Source of the DNA: Reichenbachiella sp.
Lineage (GTDB): Bacteria; Bacteroidota; Bacteroidia; Cytophagales; Cyclobacteriaceae
DNA length: 64,000 bases
NCBI RefSeq assembly: GCF_033344935.1
Contig: NZ_JAWPMM010000001.1
Location: 372,001-436,000, forward strand
Direction: 5' to 3'
Below are positions 51,721 to 60,030 of this stretch, piece by piece (position 1 is the first letter of the stretch; every line of letters starts with the position of its first letter). Below the pieces are notes generated by a model, which had not been told where the DNA came from, made no database searches, and saw only the letters and a program-made list of their open reading frames with translations. The position numbers and the translations under genes were made by a program.

Positions 51721-52800
51721 ATGTACAAAGTCACCAAACCTACACTACTTCTTGACAAAAAAAAGGCCATTAAAAACATCAAAAGAATGGCTGAGAAGGC
51801 GAAAGCCTCTATGGTAAATTACCGTCCACATTTCAAAACTCATTTTTCCAAGGAGATAGGAGAATGGTATCGTGACTTAGGGGTAAAAAGTATTACAGTG
51901 TCTTCTATTGACATGGCGGTATTTTTTGCCGGTCATGGTTGGGATGATATCACCATCGCCTTTCCAGTGAACATTCTGCAGATGGATGTGCTTAAGCATC
52001 TGGCCAAAGCTGTAAAGCTTGGATTAGTGGTGGAATCTAAATCGGCAATAGAAGCGATCAATAGTGAAATTGAGAGCGCTGTCGACATTTACATCAAAGT
52101 GGATACGGGATATCACCGTGTGGGCATTTGGCATGAGAACGTAGAAGAGATCAAACGACTGGGAGAAGCTATTGCTGAACCTCACCAGTTCAAAGGCTTA
52201 TTGGCGCATTTTGGTCATACCTATGCAGAGACCAAGAAAGAAAAAATTCAATCGATCTATAAAGGTGGAGTAGCATCACTTAACAGTTTGAGAGACCAAA
52301 TAGATAAGAACCTAAAGATCTCCATAGGCGATACTCCGTCGTGTAGTATAGTAGACAAGTTTGAAAACATAGATGAAACTCGGCCTGGTAATTTGATATT
52401 TTATGATGTGATGCAAGCAAATATTGGCTCTTGCACCTATAAAGAGATAGCCGTTTGTTTGGCGGCGCCTGTGGTAGCTGTATACCCCGAGCGATCGGAA
52501 GTGGTAGTGCATGGAGGCGCTGTTCATCTGAGCAAAGACAAGCTCGAAGACGAAGAAGGTACCTACTTTGGAAAAGTGGTCGCTTTGGAGGAAAAAGGCT
52601 GGTCAACTCCTATCAAAGGCTGTAGAGTAAAAAGTCTTTCGCAAGAACATGGAAAAATCTCTGTTCCTAAAGATCAAATTGAAAAAATTAAAATCGGAGA
52701 CGTATTAGGCATTCTGCCAGTCCACTCTTGCCTTGTGGCAAATCTGATGAAAGAATATATGACGCTGAGAGGCGAGAAAATTGGAACGATGTTCGGATAA
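51721..52800 (+). CDS. D-threonine aldolase-like PLP enzyme
   Basis: 359 residues. Alanine racemase-type N-terminal barrel with the PLP Lys39 in YRPHFKTH, then DIYIKVDTGYHRVGI, and a C-terminal metal-binding domain (VVVHGGAVHLSKDKLEDEEG and VLGILPVHSCLVANL with the His/Cys pair that binds a divalent metal). This is the DSD1/D-TA family, acting on D-threonine or related beta-hydroxy amino acids. It lies 12 bases after the DinB gene. Confidence 0.9.
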   Translation: MYKVTKPTLLLDKKKAIKNIKRMAEKAKASMVNYRPHFKTHFSKEIGEWYRDLGVKSITVSSIDMAVFFAGHGWDDITIAFPVNILQMDVLKHLAKAVKLGLVVESKSAIEAINSEIESAVDIYIKVDTGYHRVGIWHENVEEIKRLGEAIAEPHQFKGLLAHFGHTYAETKKEKIQSIYKGGVASLNSLRDQIDKNLKISIGDTPSCSIVDKFENIDETRPGNLIFYDVMQANIGSCTYKEIAVCLAAPVVAVYPERSEVVVHGGAVHLSKDKLEDEEGTYFGKVVALEEKGWSTPIKGCRVKSLSQEHGKISVPKDQIEKIKIGDVLGILPVHSCLVANLMKEYMTLRGEKIGTMFG

Positions 52801-52825
52801 TAACTTATTTATTTGGCAAAAAATT

Positions 52826-52853
52826 TTGAGAAGGAAAAGTAATTGCTAATTTG
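52826..52853 (+). promoter_or_regulatory. Probable promoter of the large T9SS gene
   Basis: TTG (52826-52828), 18 bases, TAATTTG (52847-52853), close to TTG-N17-23-TAnnTTTG. It lies 39 bases before the ATG at 52893. Confidence 0.45.
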
Positions 52854-52892
52854 CGCAACTGTTAAATAACACTATTCCAACAAAATAAAGCT

Positions 52893-55800
52893 ATGCTGAA
52901 ACCAATCTTTCATACCCTATTGGGTCTAGGTCTTCTTGTATCCACTCAAGGGATTTCACAAAGACCTATAAAACCATTTTTGGAAGAACCTAATAAGTCA
53001 AATTCCTTGTCATCAAAATCTGGCCAACGAAAGTCGGCTGCCACACTCGACTTTGGAGATACTCCTAGTTTGAGTTTTTCTGGAAGCTTTGGAGGGTCGA
53101 ATACGGATGTTGCGACCGACATTATTGCTGATGCTTCAGGAAATGTTTTTGTCTGCGGATATTTCACAGGACAAATTACTCCAGATGACACGCCAATTGA
53201 AAGCACAGGTGAAATGGATGGTTTCGTTGCTAAATATGACAATACAGGTGAATTGCAATGGTGGACAACTCTTCCTTCAAAAGCAGATGGCTTCGTAATG
53301 GCTCAGAGCATTGTAATGGATGGTGCCGACCCTATTGTGGTTGGTAGTTATAATGGAAATGTAGATTTTGGAATTGACGATCCGTTGTCTGGGTCCGATG
53401 GCGAATCTATATTTTATGCACGGATCAATGGCACAACTGGAGCAATAGCAGCAAATCAATCACATTACGATGCCAATGTGAATGACAACTTAAATTTGAA
53501 GTCAGCCTTAGATGATGATGGAAATCTCTATGTGTTAGGACAAGCCGGATCGATTAGAGGGGCACTGCTTAAATATGACGGATCAGACAATTTATCATTC
53601 TCACAATCACACGATGAAAGTTTTACCGATTTGCTTATCATGGGAACAGATCTATACTTATCAGGAAGTCTCTTTTATGATAGTGATGGAGTTTTTAATA
53701 ATGACATCAGTGTGACAACAAACCCCAACGTCTATTCCATTGCTATGGTAGCAAAACTCAGTTTAAGTGGAGACTTTCAGTGGGTTAGTTTGGCGGATCA
53801 TGAAGTGGGGAATGATGATTATAGCGGAGAGAGTCAAGCTTATAACGTCACCCTTGGTATTGGTGACGAACTTATCCTTTCGGGGCGTGTTAGAACATAC
53901 GGAAAATTTGATGCGCTGGAGGCCGAAGGGTCAGGTACTTTTTTTGTAGAATTTGATAATACGGGCTCATTCGAAGTATTAACCTACGAAGTCGATAATG
54001 GAACACTTGACGCCTTTGAATTAGTGAATAATGGAACAGAAGGGTATTTTCAGTATACCAATAAAGAACTCACGGCAAGAGATGCTGATCTTCTTGAGGA
54101 TTACGAGGTTGAATTGGAAGGTGATTTGTACGGTATATATACCACAGCTGCTAACAAAGTTCTTAGATGCGGTGAAAAGAAGCACTTGAGTTTTTTTGCA
54201 CAAGAGTCTCAGGTCACTCACGTTCAGGATTTTGCAATATCTGTATCAGGAAATAGCGCTGAATCTTCAATTTTAGCCGTTGAATCTGATCTTTTTGGTA
54301 ATACCTATTATTATGGATATACCACCAATACTTTACAGGCCTTTGGTGAAACGATGGAAGCAGGATATTTTCTTGTGAAAGTGGCTGCAGATGAGAGTAT
54401 CAACTGGGTTAGAAGCTTAAAAACTGACTCGGATCGTATGTCAGTACACTTGGGAATTGGAGATCCTATGAAAATAGACCCAACAGGCGGATATATTTAT
54501 CTTCTTGCTGCATTTGATGGACAGTTGGAATTATCTAATGAGACGAGTCTTGATGCACATGAAGACGGAAGTACTGCTATCGTAAAATTTGATACAGGAG
54601 GTAACCTTTCTACCTCATGGAAAGAAGATCTAGTAGAATACGATTTTGACCTGGCTGTAGATCAGGAGGCTAATGTAATCCTGTCAGGTATATTTTACAA
54701 TACTATCGAATTGGGCGGAGAGTCTATAAGCTCAAAAGGATCAAGTGATGGGTTTGTAGTGAAGTACAATGCGTCTGGCGTCGCTCAATGGACCAAACAA
54801 TTGGGAGGTTTAAGTACCGAATATTCGACTTTTACAGATGTAGACGACGAAGGAAACATATATGTAAGTGGAGAATACTTATCGGACGATATTTTTTTAA
54901 ATGGGGTGTCAATATTAAAAGCACCAAAAGGCGATGGAAATGTATTGCTAGCTAAGCTCAATGAGAAGGGCGAATTGCAATGGGCAAGGGTAACAGGAAG
55001 AAATGTGGAAGCGGATAGTCATAATGAGGATATTACTTGGCCAACGGGAATAGTAGTAGATGATGAGGGGAACTCCTACCTCAAAGGATGGATGGCCAAA
55101 ACCATATACTTTGATGATATATTATTGGAATTTGAGGGTAGTAACTATCACCATTTCATTACTAAAATAGACAACAAGGGAAATGTTATCTGGGCCGAAG
55201 GAATTGAGCAGACTCAGGGTTTTGGCTTTGATTACAATGAGTTTGAAATTGATGCGTTGGGTAATGTATACTTTGCTATTCAAGCAACAGCACAGATTAA
55301 TTTTGCCGACGATCTGTCCTATACGCCTGACTTTGGTTATACAGATTTGTACATCACCAAATATACTTCTGATGGCCTTTTCGGATGGCTTAAGGTTATA
55401 AAAGGAGGTACCGAAGTAAGTCAAATATATGGACTAGCAGTAGTTGGAACACACAAAATTTGTGTAGGAGGGTACTTCTTGGATGAAATCACATTGGGGT
55501 CAAAGTCTCATGCTGCCGATAATGTTAGGTCTGGCTTTTATGGAGCCTTTGACGTAAGTAATGAAGCTCCTACTTTTATATCAGAACCAGAAGTAATCAT
55601 TGAAGCGGGAGAAAAATATAGCTATAGTATAAGCACTGAAGATAAGGATGAAATGCCAACATTAAGCATTTCTGCACTTGATTTGCCTACCTGGTTAACA
55701 TTGACCGATCATGGGGACGGAACCGCTACTTTGGGTGGAGTTCCAGCAGAAGAGAACATGGAAGATCAGGAGATTAGTTTGTACGTGTCTGACGCAGTTC

Positions 55801-56123
55801 ATACCATTTCGACGAAGCAGAGTTTTACTTTGACAAAAAGAGAAGCGAAAGAAGTAACCGCTATCAATATAAACAAATTGGGCTTGGAGGTTTTTCCGAA
55901 TCCTGCAACAAGTGGTCTGACAATAAGGGTCAACGGATTGACGGAAAGGGCGTCTGTTAAAATTAATGATGTCTCAGGAAAGCTTATTCAACTTGACAAC
56001 ACGGCCACAACGATTTCGGATGGGAGTGGATATTTGAACTTGATAAGCCTTCAGCCTGGTCTTTATATTCTTCAGGTTCAATCAAACTCGGATAGATGGA
56101 GTCAAACTTTCATAAAAAATTAA
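52893..56123 (+). CDS. T9SS-exported protein with SBBP-type beta-propeller repeats
   Basis: 1076 residues. A signal peptide (HTLLGLGLLVSTQGISQ) precedes many repeats of the SBBP kind: GNVFVCGYFTG, DGFVAKYDNTGELQWWT, GNLYVLGQAG, ANVILSGIFYNTIELGG, DGFVVKYNASGVAQWTKQLG, GNIYVSGEYLSDDIFL, NSYLKGWMAKTIYFDD, which fold as beta-propellers. An Ig/cadherin-like domain follows (PEVIIEAGEKYSYSISTEDK to LGGVPAEENMEDQEISLYV). The type A sorting domain ends the protein (LEVFPNPATSGLTIRV, LQPGLYILQVQS). Exported and probably cell-surface anchored or released. Function unknown. Confidence 0.88.
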   Translation: MLKPIFHTLLGLGLLVSTQGISQRPIKPFLEEPNKSNSLSSKSGQRKSAATLDFGDTPSLSFSGSFGGSNTDVATDIIADASGNVFVCGYFTGQITPDDTPIESTGEMDGFVAKYDNTGELQWWTTLPSKADGFVMAQSIVMDGADPIVVGSYNGNVDFGIDDPLSGSDGESIFYARINGTTGAIAANQSHYDANVNDNLNLKSALDDDGNLYVLGQAGSIRGALLKYDGSDNLSFSQSHDESFTDLLIMGTDLYLSGSLFYDSDGVFNNDISVTTNPNVYSIAMVAKLSLSGDFQWVSLADHEVGNDDYSGESQAYNVTLGIGDELILSGRVRTYGKFDALEAEGSGTFFVEFDNTGSFEVLTYEVDNGTLDAFELVNNGTEGYFQYTNKELTARDADLLEDYEVELEGDLYGIYTTAANKVLRCGEKKHLSFFAQESQVTHVQDFAISVSGNSAESSILAVESDLFGNTYYYGYTTNTLQAFGETMEAGYFLVKVAADESINWVRSLKTDSDRMSVHLGIGDPMKIDPTGGYIYLLAAFDGQLELSNETSLDAHEDGSTAIVKFDTGGNLSTSWKEDLVEYDFDLAVDQEANVILSGIFYNTIELGGESISSKGSSDGFVVKYNASGVAQWTKQLGGLSTEYSTFTDVDDEGNIYVSGEYLSDDIFLNGVSILKAPKGDGNVLLAKLNEKGELQWARVTGRNVEADSHNEDITWPTGIVVDDEGNSYLKGWMAKTIYFDDILLEFEGSNYHHFITKIDNKGNVIWAEGIEQTQGFGFDYNEFEIDALGNVYFAIQATAQINFADDLSYTPDFGYTDLYITKYTSDGLFGWLKVIKGGTEVSQIYGLAVVGTHKICVGGYFLDEITLGSKSHAADNVRSGFYGAFDVSNEAPTFISEPEVIIEAGEKYSYSISTEDKDEMPTLSISALDLPTWLTLTDHGDGTATLGGVPAEENMEDQEISLYVSDAVHTISTKQSFTLTKREAKEVTAININKLGLEVFPNPATSGLTIRVNGLTERASVKINDVSGKLIQLDNTATTISDGSGYLNLISLQPGLYILQVQSNSDRWSQTFIKN

Positions 56124-56154
56124 TCATCTAGTTCACAATAACTTTATGATAACA

Positions 56155-56179
56155 AGGCCCAAGCTATTAGTTTGGGTCT
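56155..56179 (+). terminator. Weak terminator-like hairpin after the SBBP gene
   Basis: AGGCCCAA (56155-56162) pairs with TTGGGTCT (56172-56179), one G-U pair. The T-rich tail is weak. Confidence 0.4.
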
Positions 56180-56256
56180 ATGTGTTTCTTCTATAAATAA
56201 TATGTGAACGAGGGTGGAATGTATTGACAGAGAAAGTTGGACATTGCGTTATAGAA

Positions 56257-57354
56257 TCAAGCCAGCATGTTATGGTCCAACAAAAACTGTAATGTCTCAC
56301 AAGCAGCTTCATCTACCGGTTTATAATAAACCCCAATTTCGTGACGGCTCTTTTTGTTTTCGAATTTTAGTTCTTTATCGACATTTTCGACAACAAATTT
56401 TCGGGAGAAACCTTTAGTGAAACCAAAAAAGTACAGCATTTTGGTGGGAAAGAGTTTCCTTGGAAACGGGAAGGATTCACCAAATTTTTGGTGCAATATA
56501 TTGGCGATATCGAGCATTGATTTGGTTTCGCTCACAAGCATAAACCGACCTTCCGCATACTGATCTTGCGCAGCAAAAATATGAGCCTGAGCGACATCCC
56601 TTACATCTACAAAACCATATTGCACATTGGGTACACCAGTCTTGTATGTACCGTTGGCTATTTTTTTTATAAAATCGAAGCTGCCAGATTTGCTATTGTT
56701 AGTAAGCGATGGGCCAAGAATGATAGCCGGATTTAAAGCGACCATTTTCCATCTACTTTGTTCATCATGAATGCGCCACGCTTCACGCTCAGCTACAGTT
56801 TTTGAGAAAGCGAGTGGTTGGTGTTTGAGGTTGCTAGATTTGTTCCAGTAATCTTCGGTAAATGTGCGCTCTTTGGTAGTATCTATATCAGATATGTCCC
56901 CATAGATGGCGGATACTGCGCTTGTAAATATTACCTTTCGTACTGAAGATGTCTTGTTCACCATTTCAAGTACATTTCTAGTACCTTCAAACGAAGGGTC
57001 AATAAGCTGTTTTTGAGGATCTTTGATTCCGCTAAGGAGATAGGGAGAGGCAGTGTGAAAGACAATGTTGCAACCATACATAGCAGCTTTGAAACCATCT
57101 GGCTCCAGCAAATCGGCCTCGAAAATGTCGAGTGACCCTCTTGAATTCTCTGCTATTTTTTGGAGGTGCTTGTATTTATCTTCGTTGTTCATATCACGAA
57201 CAGTGATACGAACCTTATACCCATCTTCCAATAAGTATTTTACAAGCCAAGAGGCCATAAACCCAGCTCCGCCAGTCACCAAAACTGGCAGTTCTCGACA
57301 GAGAATATGGGGGTTAATTTCTTCTTCTTCGACCTGTTGTAACATTGAAGTCAA
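56257..57354 (-). CDS. Extended SDR family protein (DFR-like) without the catalytic Tyr
   Basis: 365 residues. NAD(P) motif VLVTGGAGFMASWLVKYLL, VRKVIFTSAVSAIYG with the catalytic Ser region, then EDYWNKSSNLKHQPLAFSKT: the active-site YxxxK is expected here, and Lys185 is present, but the place of the Tyr is Leu181. The rest (NPAIILGPSL, YGFVDVRDVAQAH) fits dihydroflavonol reductase-like proteins. Either another residue serves, or the protein is not an oxidoreductase. An acidic N-terminal lead (EEEEINPHILCREL) precedes the Rossmann fold. Confidence 0.85.
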   Translation of the reverse strand: MTSMLQQVEEEEINPHILCRELPVLVTGGAGFMASWLVKYLLEDGYKVRITVRDMNNEDKYKHLQKIAENSRGSLDIFEADLLEPDGFKAAMYGCNIVFHTASPYLLSGIKDPQKQLIDPSFEGTRNVLEMVNKTSSVRKVIFTSAVSAIYGDISDIDTTKERTFTEDYWNKSSNLKHQPLAFSKTVAEREAWRIHDEQSRWKMVALNPAIILGPSLTNNSKSGSFDFIKKIANGTYKTGVPNVQYGFVDVRDVAQAHIFAAQDQYAEGRFMLVSETKSMLDIANILHQKFGESFPFPRKLFPTKMLYFFGFTKGFSRKFVVENVDKELKFENKKSRHEIGVYYKPVDEAACETLQFLLDHNMLA

Positions 57355-57504
57355 AAATTAATGATAAGCGGAGAACATTCCTAATGTTATTAGGTCAGAA
57401 ACAAAAAAGACAATCAAGTGATAGTGTTTACTGTAGGAAATTATGGCTGTGGCTGTGGATAATTATTCAAAAAGGAGATTTTAGTGTGTTTGAAAGAATG
57501 CTGC

Positions 57505-57531
57505 AAAAAAGGGGCAACCAAAAGGCTGCCC
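57505..57531 (-). terminator. Terminator after the acidic lipoprotein gene
   Basis: GGGCAACC (57512-57519), loop AAAA, GGCTGCCC (57524-57531), one G-U pair. On the minus strand a six-T run follows. It lies 29 bases beyond the lipoprotein stop. Confidence 0.75.
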
Positions 57532-57559
57532 TATGATTTTCTTTTCAGTTTATGGATAA

Positions 57560-57871
57560 TTATTCACATGCGTCCTGAACCTCATCTAGGTTATCTTCTA
57601 ACTCTTCAACAAAGTCATCAATATCATCCTCGTCAATATCTTCTATCTGTGAAGCACAGCTTTTGTTATTTTTCAGGAAGCTGATATATTCTGTGAGAAC
57701 TTCTTCACAATCATCACAATCTTGATCGATAAAACAGGCATCATAATAATCGTCGTAGTAATCTTCTTCTTGATCTTCAAGTGCATCAATATCACAATCA
57801 TCGTCGTCGCCACATGCTGTGGTTATCATTAAAAGGCCTAATAGGCTAAATAGGAAGAGTAAATTTTTCAT
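57560..57871 (-). CDS. Small, very acidic Cys-rich lipoprotein
   Basis: 103 residues. Lipobox ITTAC with Cys20. The 83-residue mature part contains 37 Asp/Glu and only two Lys, plus six further Cys (GDDDDCD, YDACF, DQDC, DDC, KSC, DAC), enough for three disulfides. The acidic DDD/DxD runs suggest calcium or other cation binding at the membrane surface; this is inference. Sequence of this composition offers little for homology. Own terminator downstream. Confidence 0.7.
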   Translation of the reverse strand: MKNLLFLFSLLGLLMITTACGDDDDCDIDALEDQEEDYYDDYYDACFIDQDCDDCEEVLTEYISFLKNNKSCASQIEDIDEDDIDDFVEELEDNLDEVQDACE

Positions 57872-58035
57872 GGTTCGATTGTTTAGTTTAAGAATGGAGT
57901 TACTTAAAATTACCTATTTTATAGCAGAACAGGAAGATAGCATGAAGGACTTGGATGAAATTAAGACTAGTTTTTCTAAAATTGCATGAAAGAGATAGCA
58001 ACACAGAATTTCTAAACAATGGCTCAAAAAAGAAC

Positions 58036-58593
58036 ATGATCAGTATAATAGAAAGAAGAATAAGAAGTTTTGGCCTTTTATGTTTGGTGTTTTTTTTTAC
58101 TATCGCCTGTCACGAACAAAACAAGAACAAAGTATCGCCAGCTGAATTGATGAAGTCGAGAGAGATTAGAAAGGTTTCTGAAGCGGAGATTCTAAAGATA
58201 GGAGAGATTATAGGTAGAGAGATGGTAAAATCTGTTATTAATCTAAGTGCTCAGAAGGTAAATGATACTTCTACATTATGTGATGAAAAGGACTGGAAAG
58301 AACTCGATGCTTTAGTGAAAATGAACCAGGCTAAAGTCCAACGAATAAATAGCAAAAGTGAAAATTTGACTGAACTAGAGCTACAGCTATTGGAAGCTTA
58401 TCAATATAACTTGGAGCAAAATATGAAACCCACAGGTTCTATTCAAAAACTCGATGCTAAAACTGCTCTTTATGCATACCCCGTAGATTCTAATAGCAAC
58501 ATCTATAAGTATTGCATGGATAGTATCTCAAGAAAGTCAGCAGAGCTTTGGACTATTAAAATTCCTATTAAAGAAATTATCAATAAGCTCTAA
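58036..58593 (+). CDS. Lipoprotein of unknown function
   Basis: 185 residues from the ATG at 58036, which gives a lipoprotein signal (FGLLCLVFFFTIAC); an upstream ATG at 57955 adds 27 residues without signal character. The mature protein is helical and charged (EAEILKIGEIIGREMVKSV, NLTELELQLLEAYQYNLEQN) and ends with YAYPVDSNSNIYKYCMD. The layout vaguely recalls DUF3365 sensor domains, but the heme-type CxxCH is absent, so I make no assignment. Its stop overlaps the convergent DUF5668-like gene in CTAA (58590-58593). Confidence 0.65.
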   Translation: MISIIERRIRSFGLLCLVFFFTIACHEQNKNKVSPAELMKSREIRKVSEAEILKIGEIIGREMVKSVINLSAQKVNDTSTLCDEKDWKELDALVKMNQAKVQRINSKSENLTELELQLLEAYQYNLEQNMKPTGSIQKLDAKTALYAYPVDSNSNIYKYCMDSISRKSAELWTIKIPIKEIINKL

Positions 58594-58898
58594 TTTTTTC
58601 TTTTGTCTATTAAAAAACCTACGCCAACAGCAATTAGGACAACAGGCCAATAGTCTTTGAATCTAACATTAAAGTACTCTGGAAGCCAAAAGATCAAACC
58701 AAGCGCGATAAAGAAAAGCCCGCCTCTGGCATTGCCGGATAGAAATTGATAAACGCCTATCAGAACTAACACCATCTGCCAGGTAAAAAAGTAATATGGG
58801 ATTTCCCAAGGTAAAAGACCTAAGTTGTCTAGAAGAAATAGTACGCCGATCAATATAAATATGGCGCCCAAAGAAGTACGTTTATCGCGAGCAGTCAT
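58590..58898 (-). CDS. DUF5668/LiaF-like transmembrane protein
   Basis: 102 residues with four membrane segments: LGAIFILIGVLFLLDNLGLL, YFFTWQMVLVLIGVYQFL, GLFFIALGLIFWLPEYF, YWPVVLIAVGVGFLI. This is the LiaF-type membrane domain without its cytoplasmic C-terminal part. Such stand-alone domains are common near PspC-type genes; none is here. Role unknown. Confidence 0.8.
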   Translation of the reverse strand: MTARDKRTSLGAIFILIGVLFLLDNLGLLPWEIPYYFFTWQMVLVLIGVYQFLSGNARGGLFFIALGLIFWLPEYFNVRFKDYWPVVLIAVGVGFLIDKRKN

Positions 58899-58920
58899 GA
58901 TGTTTTTGAAGTTAAGTTAA

Positions 58921-58953
58921 AAAAAATAGCGAAGACCAGGAGACTTCGCTATT
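58921..58953 (-). terminator. Terminator of the YceI gene
   Basis: AATAGCGAAG (58925-58934) pairs perfectly with CTTCGCTATT (58944-58953). On the minus strand a T-run follows. It lies between the YceI stop (59003) and the DUF5668-like start (58898). Confidence 0.8.
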
Positions 58954-59002
58954 GTAACATACTTTTCTTAAAATCTGTACTTTGGAAAAGCGGTATATAA
59001 AA

Positions 59003-59581
59003 TTACTTAGAAGCTACTACTTTCACGTCTAATGTAAATTCATTAGAAATCGCTTTGTCACCCAAGTCGTCAAAGAAACTTGGTGAGCCATATCTTACGT
59101 CATATTTAGTTCTGTCCACAGTGATTTTTGCAGTAGCAGTTGCTTTTCCTCCTTTTACGCTTAGCTCTGCAGGAAAACTTACAGATTCTGTTTTGCCTTT
59201 AATAGTCAAATCAGCCGTGATATCGTATTTGCCTTTTGCTGTACTTTTCACTGAAGTGATTTTTAAGCCAGCAGTTTTGTAAGTTTCCACAGCAAAGAAA
59301 TCATCAGACTTCAAGTGACCTTCCAATTTTGCTCTCCATTCTCCTTCGATATCTGTATTGGCAATGGTTGTCATATCAATTTCAAAAGATCCACCTTTCA
59401 ATTCAGATCCATCAATTTCCAAGGAACCTTTAGAAATTTTCACGGTACCGGTGTGACCACCGCTCACCACTTTAGTGGCCGTCCACACTACACTACTTTC
59501 TGAAACATTGGTTTCATAAGTGGCGTTTGTTTCAACAGGATTAAGATTCAATCCAATAGCTAATAATAATACGTTTAACAT
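59003..59581 (-). CDS. YceI family protein
   Basis: 192 residues. Lipocalin-like YceI barrel: ESSVVWTATKVVSGGHTGTV, GSFEIDMTTIANTD, HLKSDDFFAVETY, ADLTIKGKTESVSFPAEL, DRTKYDVRYGSPSFFDDLG. Members bind polyisoprenoids or similar lipids in the periplasm. The N-terminus (MLNVLLLAIGLNLNPVET) is a short signal peptide. A TAnnTTTG-type box lies upstream on the minus strand. Confidence 0.92.
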   Translation of the reverse strand: MLNVLLLAIGLNLNPVETNATYETNVSESSVVWTATKVVSGGHTGTVKISKGSLEIDGSELKGGSFEIDMTTIANTDIEGEWRAKLEGHLKSDDFFAVETYKTAGLKITSVKSTAKGKYDITADLTIKGKTESVSFPAELSVKGGKATATAKITVDRTKYDVRYGSPSFFDDLGDKAISNEFTLDVKVVASK

Positions 59582-59632
59582 GTTTGATAAATTAGTTTAG
59601 TAAAATATATGTCTATACAATAGTTGTAATTA

Positions 59633-59640
59633 CAAATGTA
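59633..59640 (-). promoter_or_regulatory. Promoter-like -7 box of the YceI gene
   Basis: TACATTTG on the minus strand, 52 bases before the start codon, fits TAnnTTTG. No clear -33 TTG at the right spacing was seen. Confidence 0.35.
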
Positions 59641-59783
59641 ACGATCATTAGATTATAAGGTTTTGATTTTATAAATTTTTTTCAAATTCTTAATAATTGT
59701 AATTGATATTTTGAAAAATGCAATAATCGAGCGCAGAGAGAACTAATTAAATAAGACCCACGTATAGTTGAACCAAATTGGCT

Positions 59784-59791
59784 TATCTTTG
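59784..59791 (+). promoter_or_regulatory. Promoter-like -7 box of the tatA operon
   Basis: TATCTTTG, 36 bases before the tatA ATG. A TTG at 59768-59770 is only 13 bases away, shorter than usual. Confidence 0.4.
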
Positions 59792-59827
59792 CAAGCTGAA
59801 AACAATACACACTAGATCAAAACAAAA

Positions 59828-60028
59828 ATGACGAATACAGTATTAGCATTTGGGATGCCTGGCGGATGGGAGCTTGTAATTATAGTTTTGGTTATTATTC
59901 TTCTTTTTGGTGCGAAAAAAATTCCTGAATTGGCTAAAGGTTTAGGAAAAGGAATTAGAGAATTCAAGGATGCGTCTAAAGAAATCAAGGACGAGATTCA
60001 AGAAGGAATCAAAGACGACAAAGAATAA
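59828..60028 (+). CDS. tatA: Twin-arginine translocase subunit TatA/E
   Basis: 66 residues. One membrane helix ([20 protein letters not shown]) with the [20 protein letters not shown] hinge and amphipathic helix, then a charged tail ([16 protein letters not shown]). TatA forms the pore of the Tat system for folded proteins. It is the first gene of a four-gene run; gatA starts two bases after its stop. Confidence 0.95.
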   Translation: MTNTVLAFGMPGGWELVIIVLVIILLFGAKKIPELAKGLGKGIREFKDASKEIKDEIQEGIKDDKE

Positions 60029-60030
60029 TT

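Noticed and set aside
57454-57462. TGTGGATAA, a perfect DnaA-box sequence
   Set aside because: A single 9-mer is expected by chance about once in this much DNA; no dnaA, no box cluster and no AT-rich unwinding region.
57955-58035. Upstream start for the unknown lipoprotein
   Set aside because: The extension would bury the lipoprotein signal; the ATG at 58036 places it at the N-terminus.
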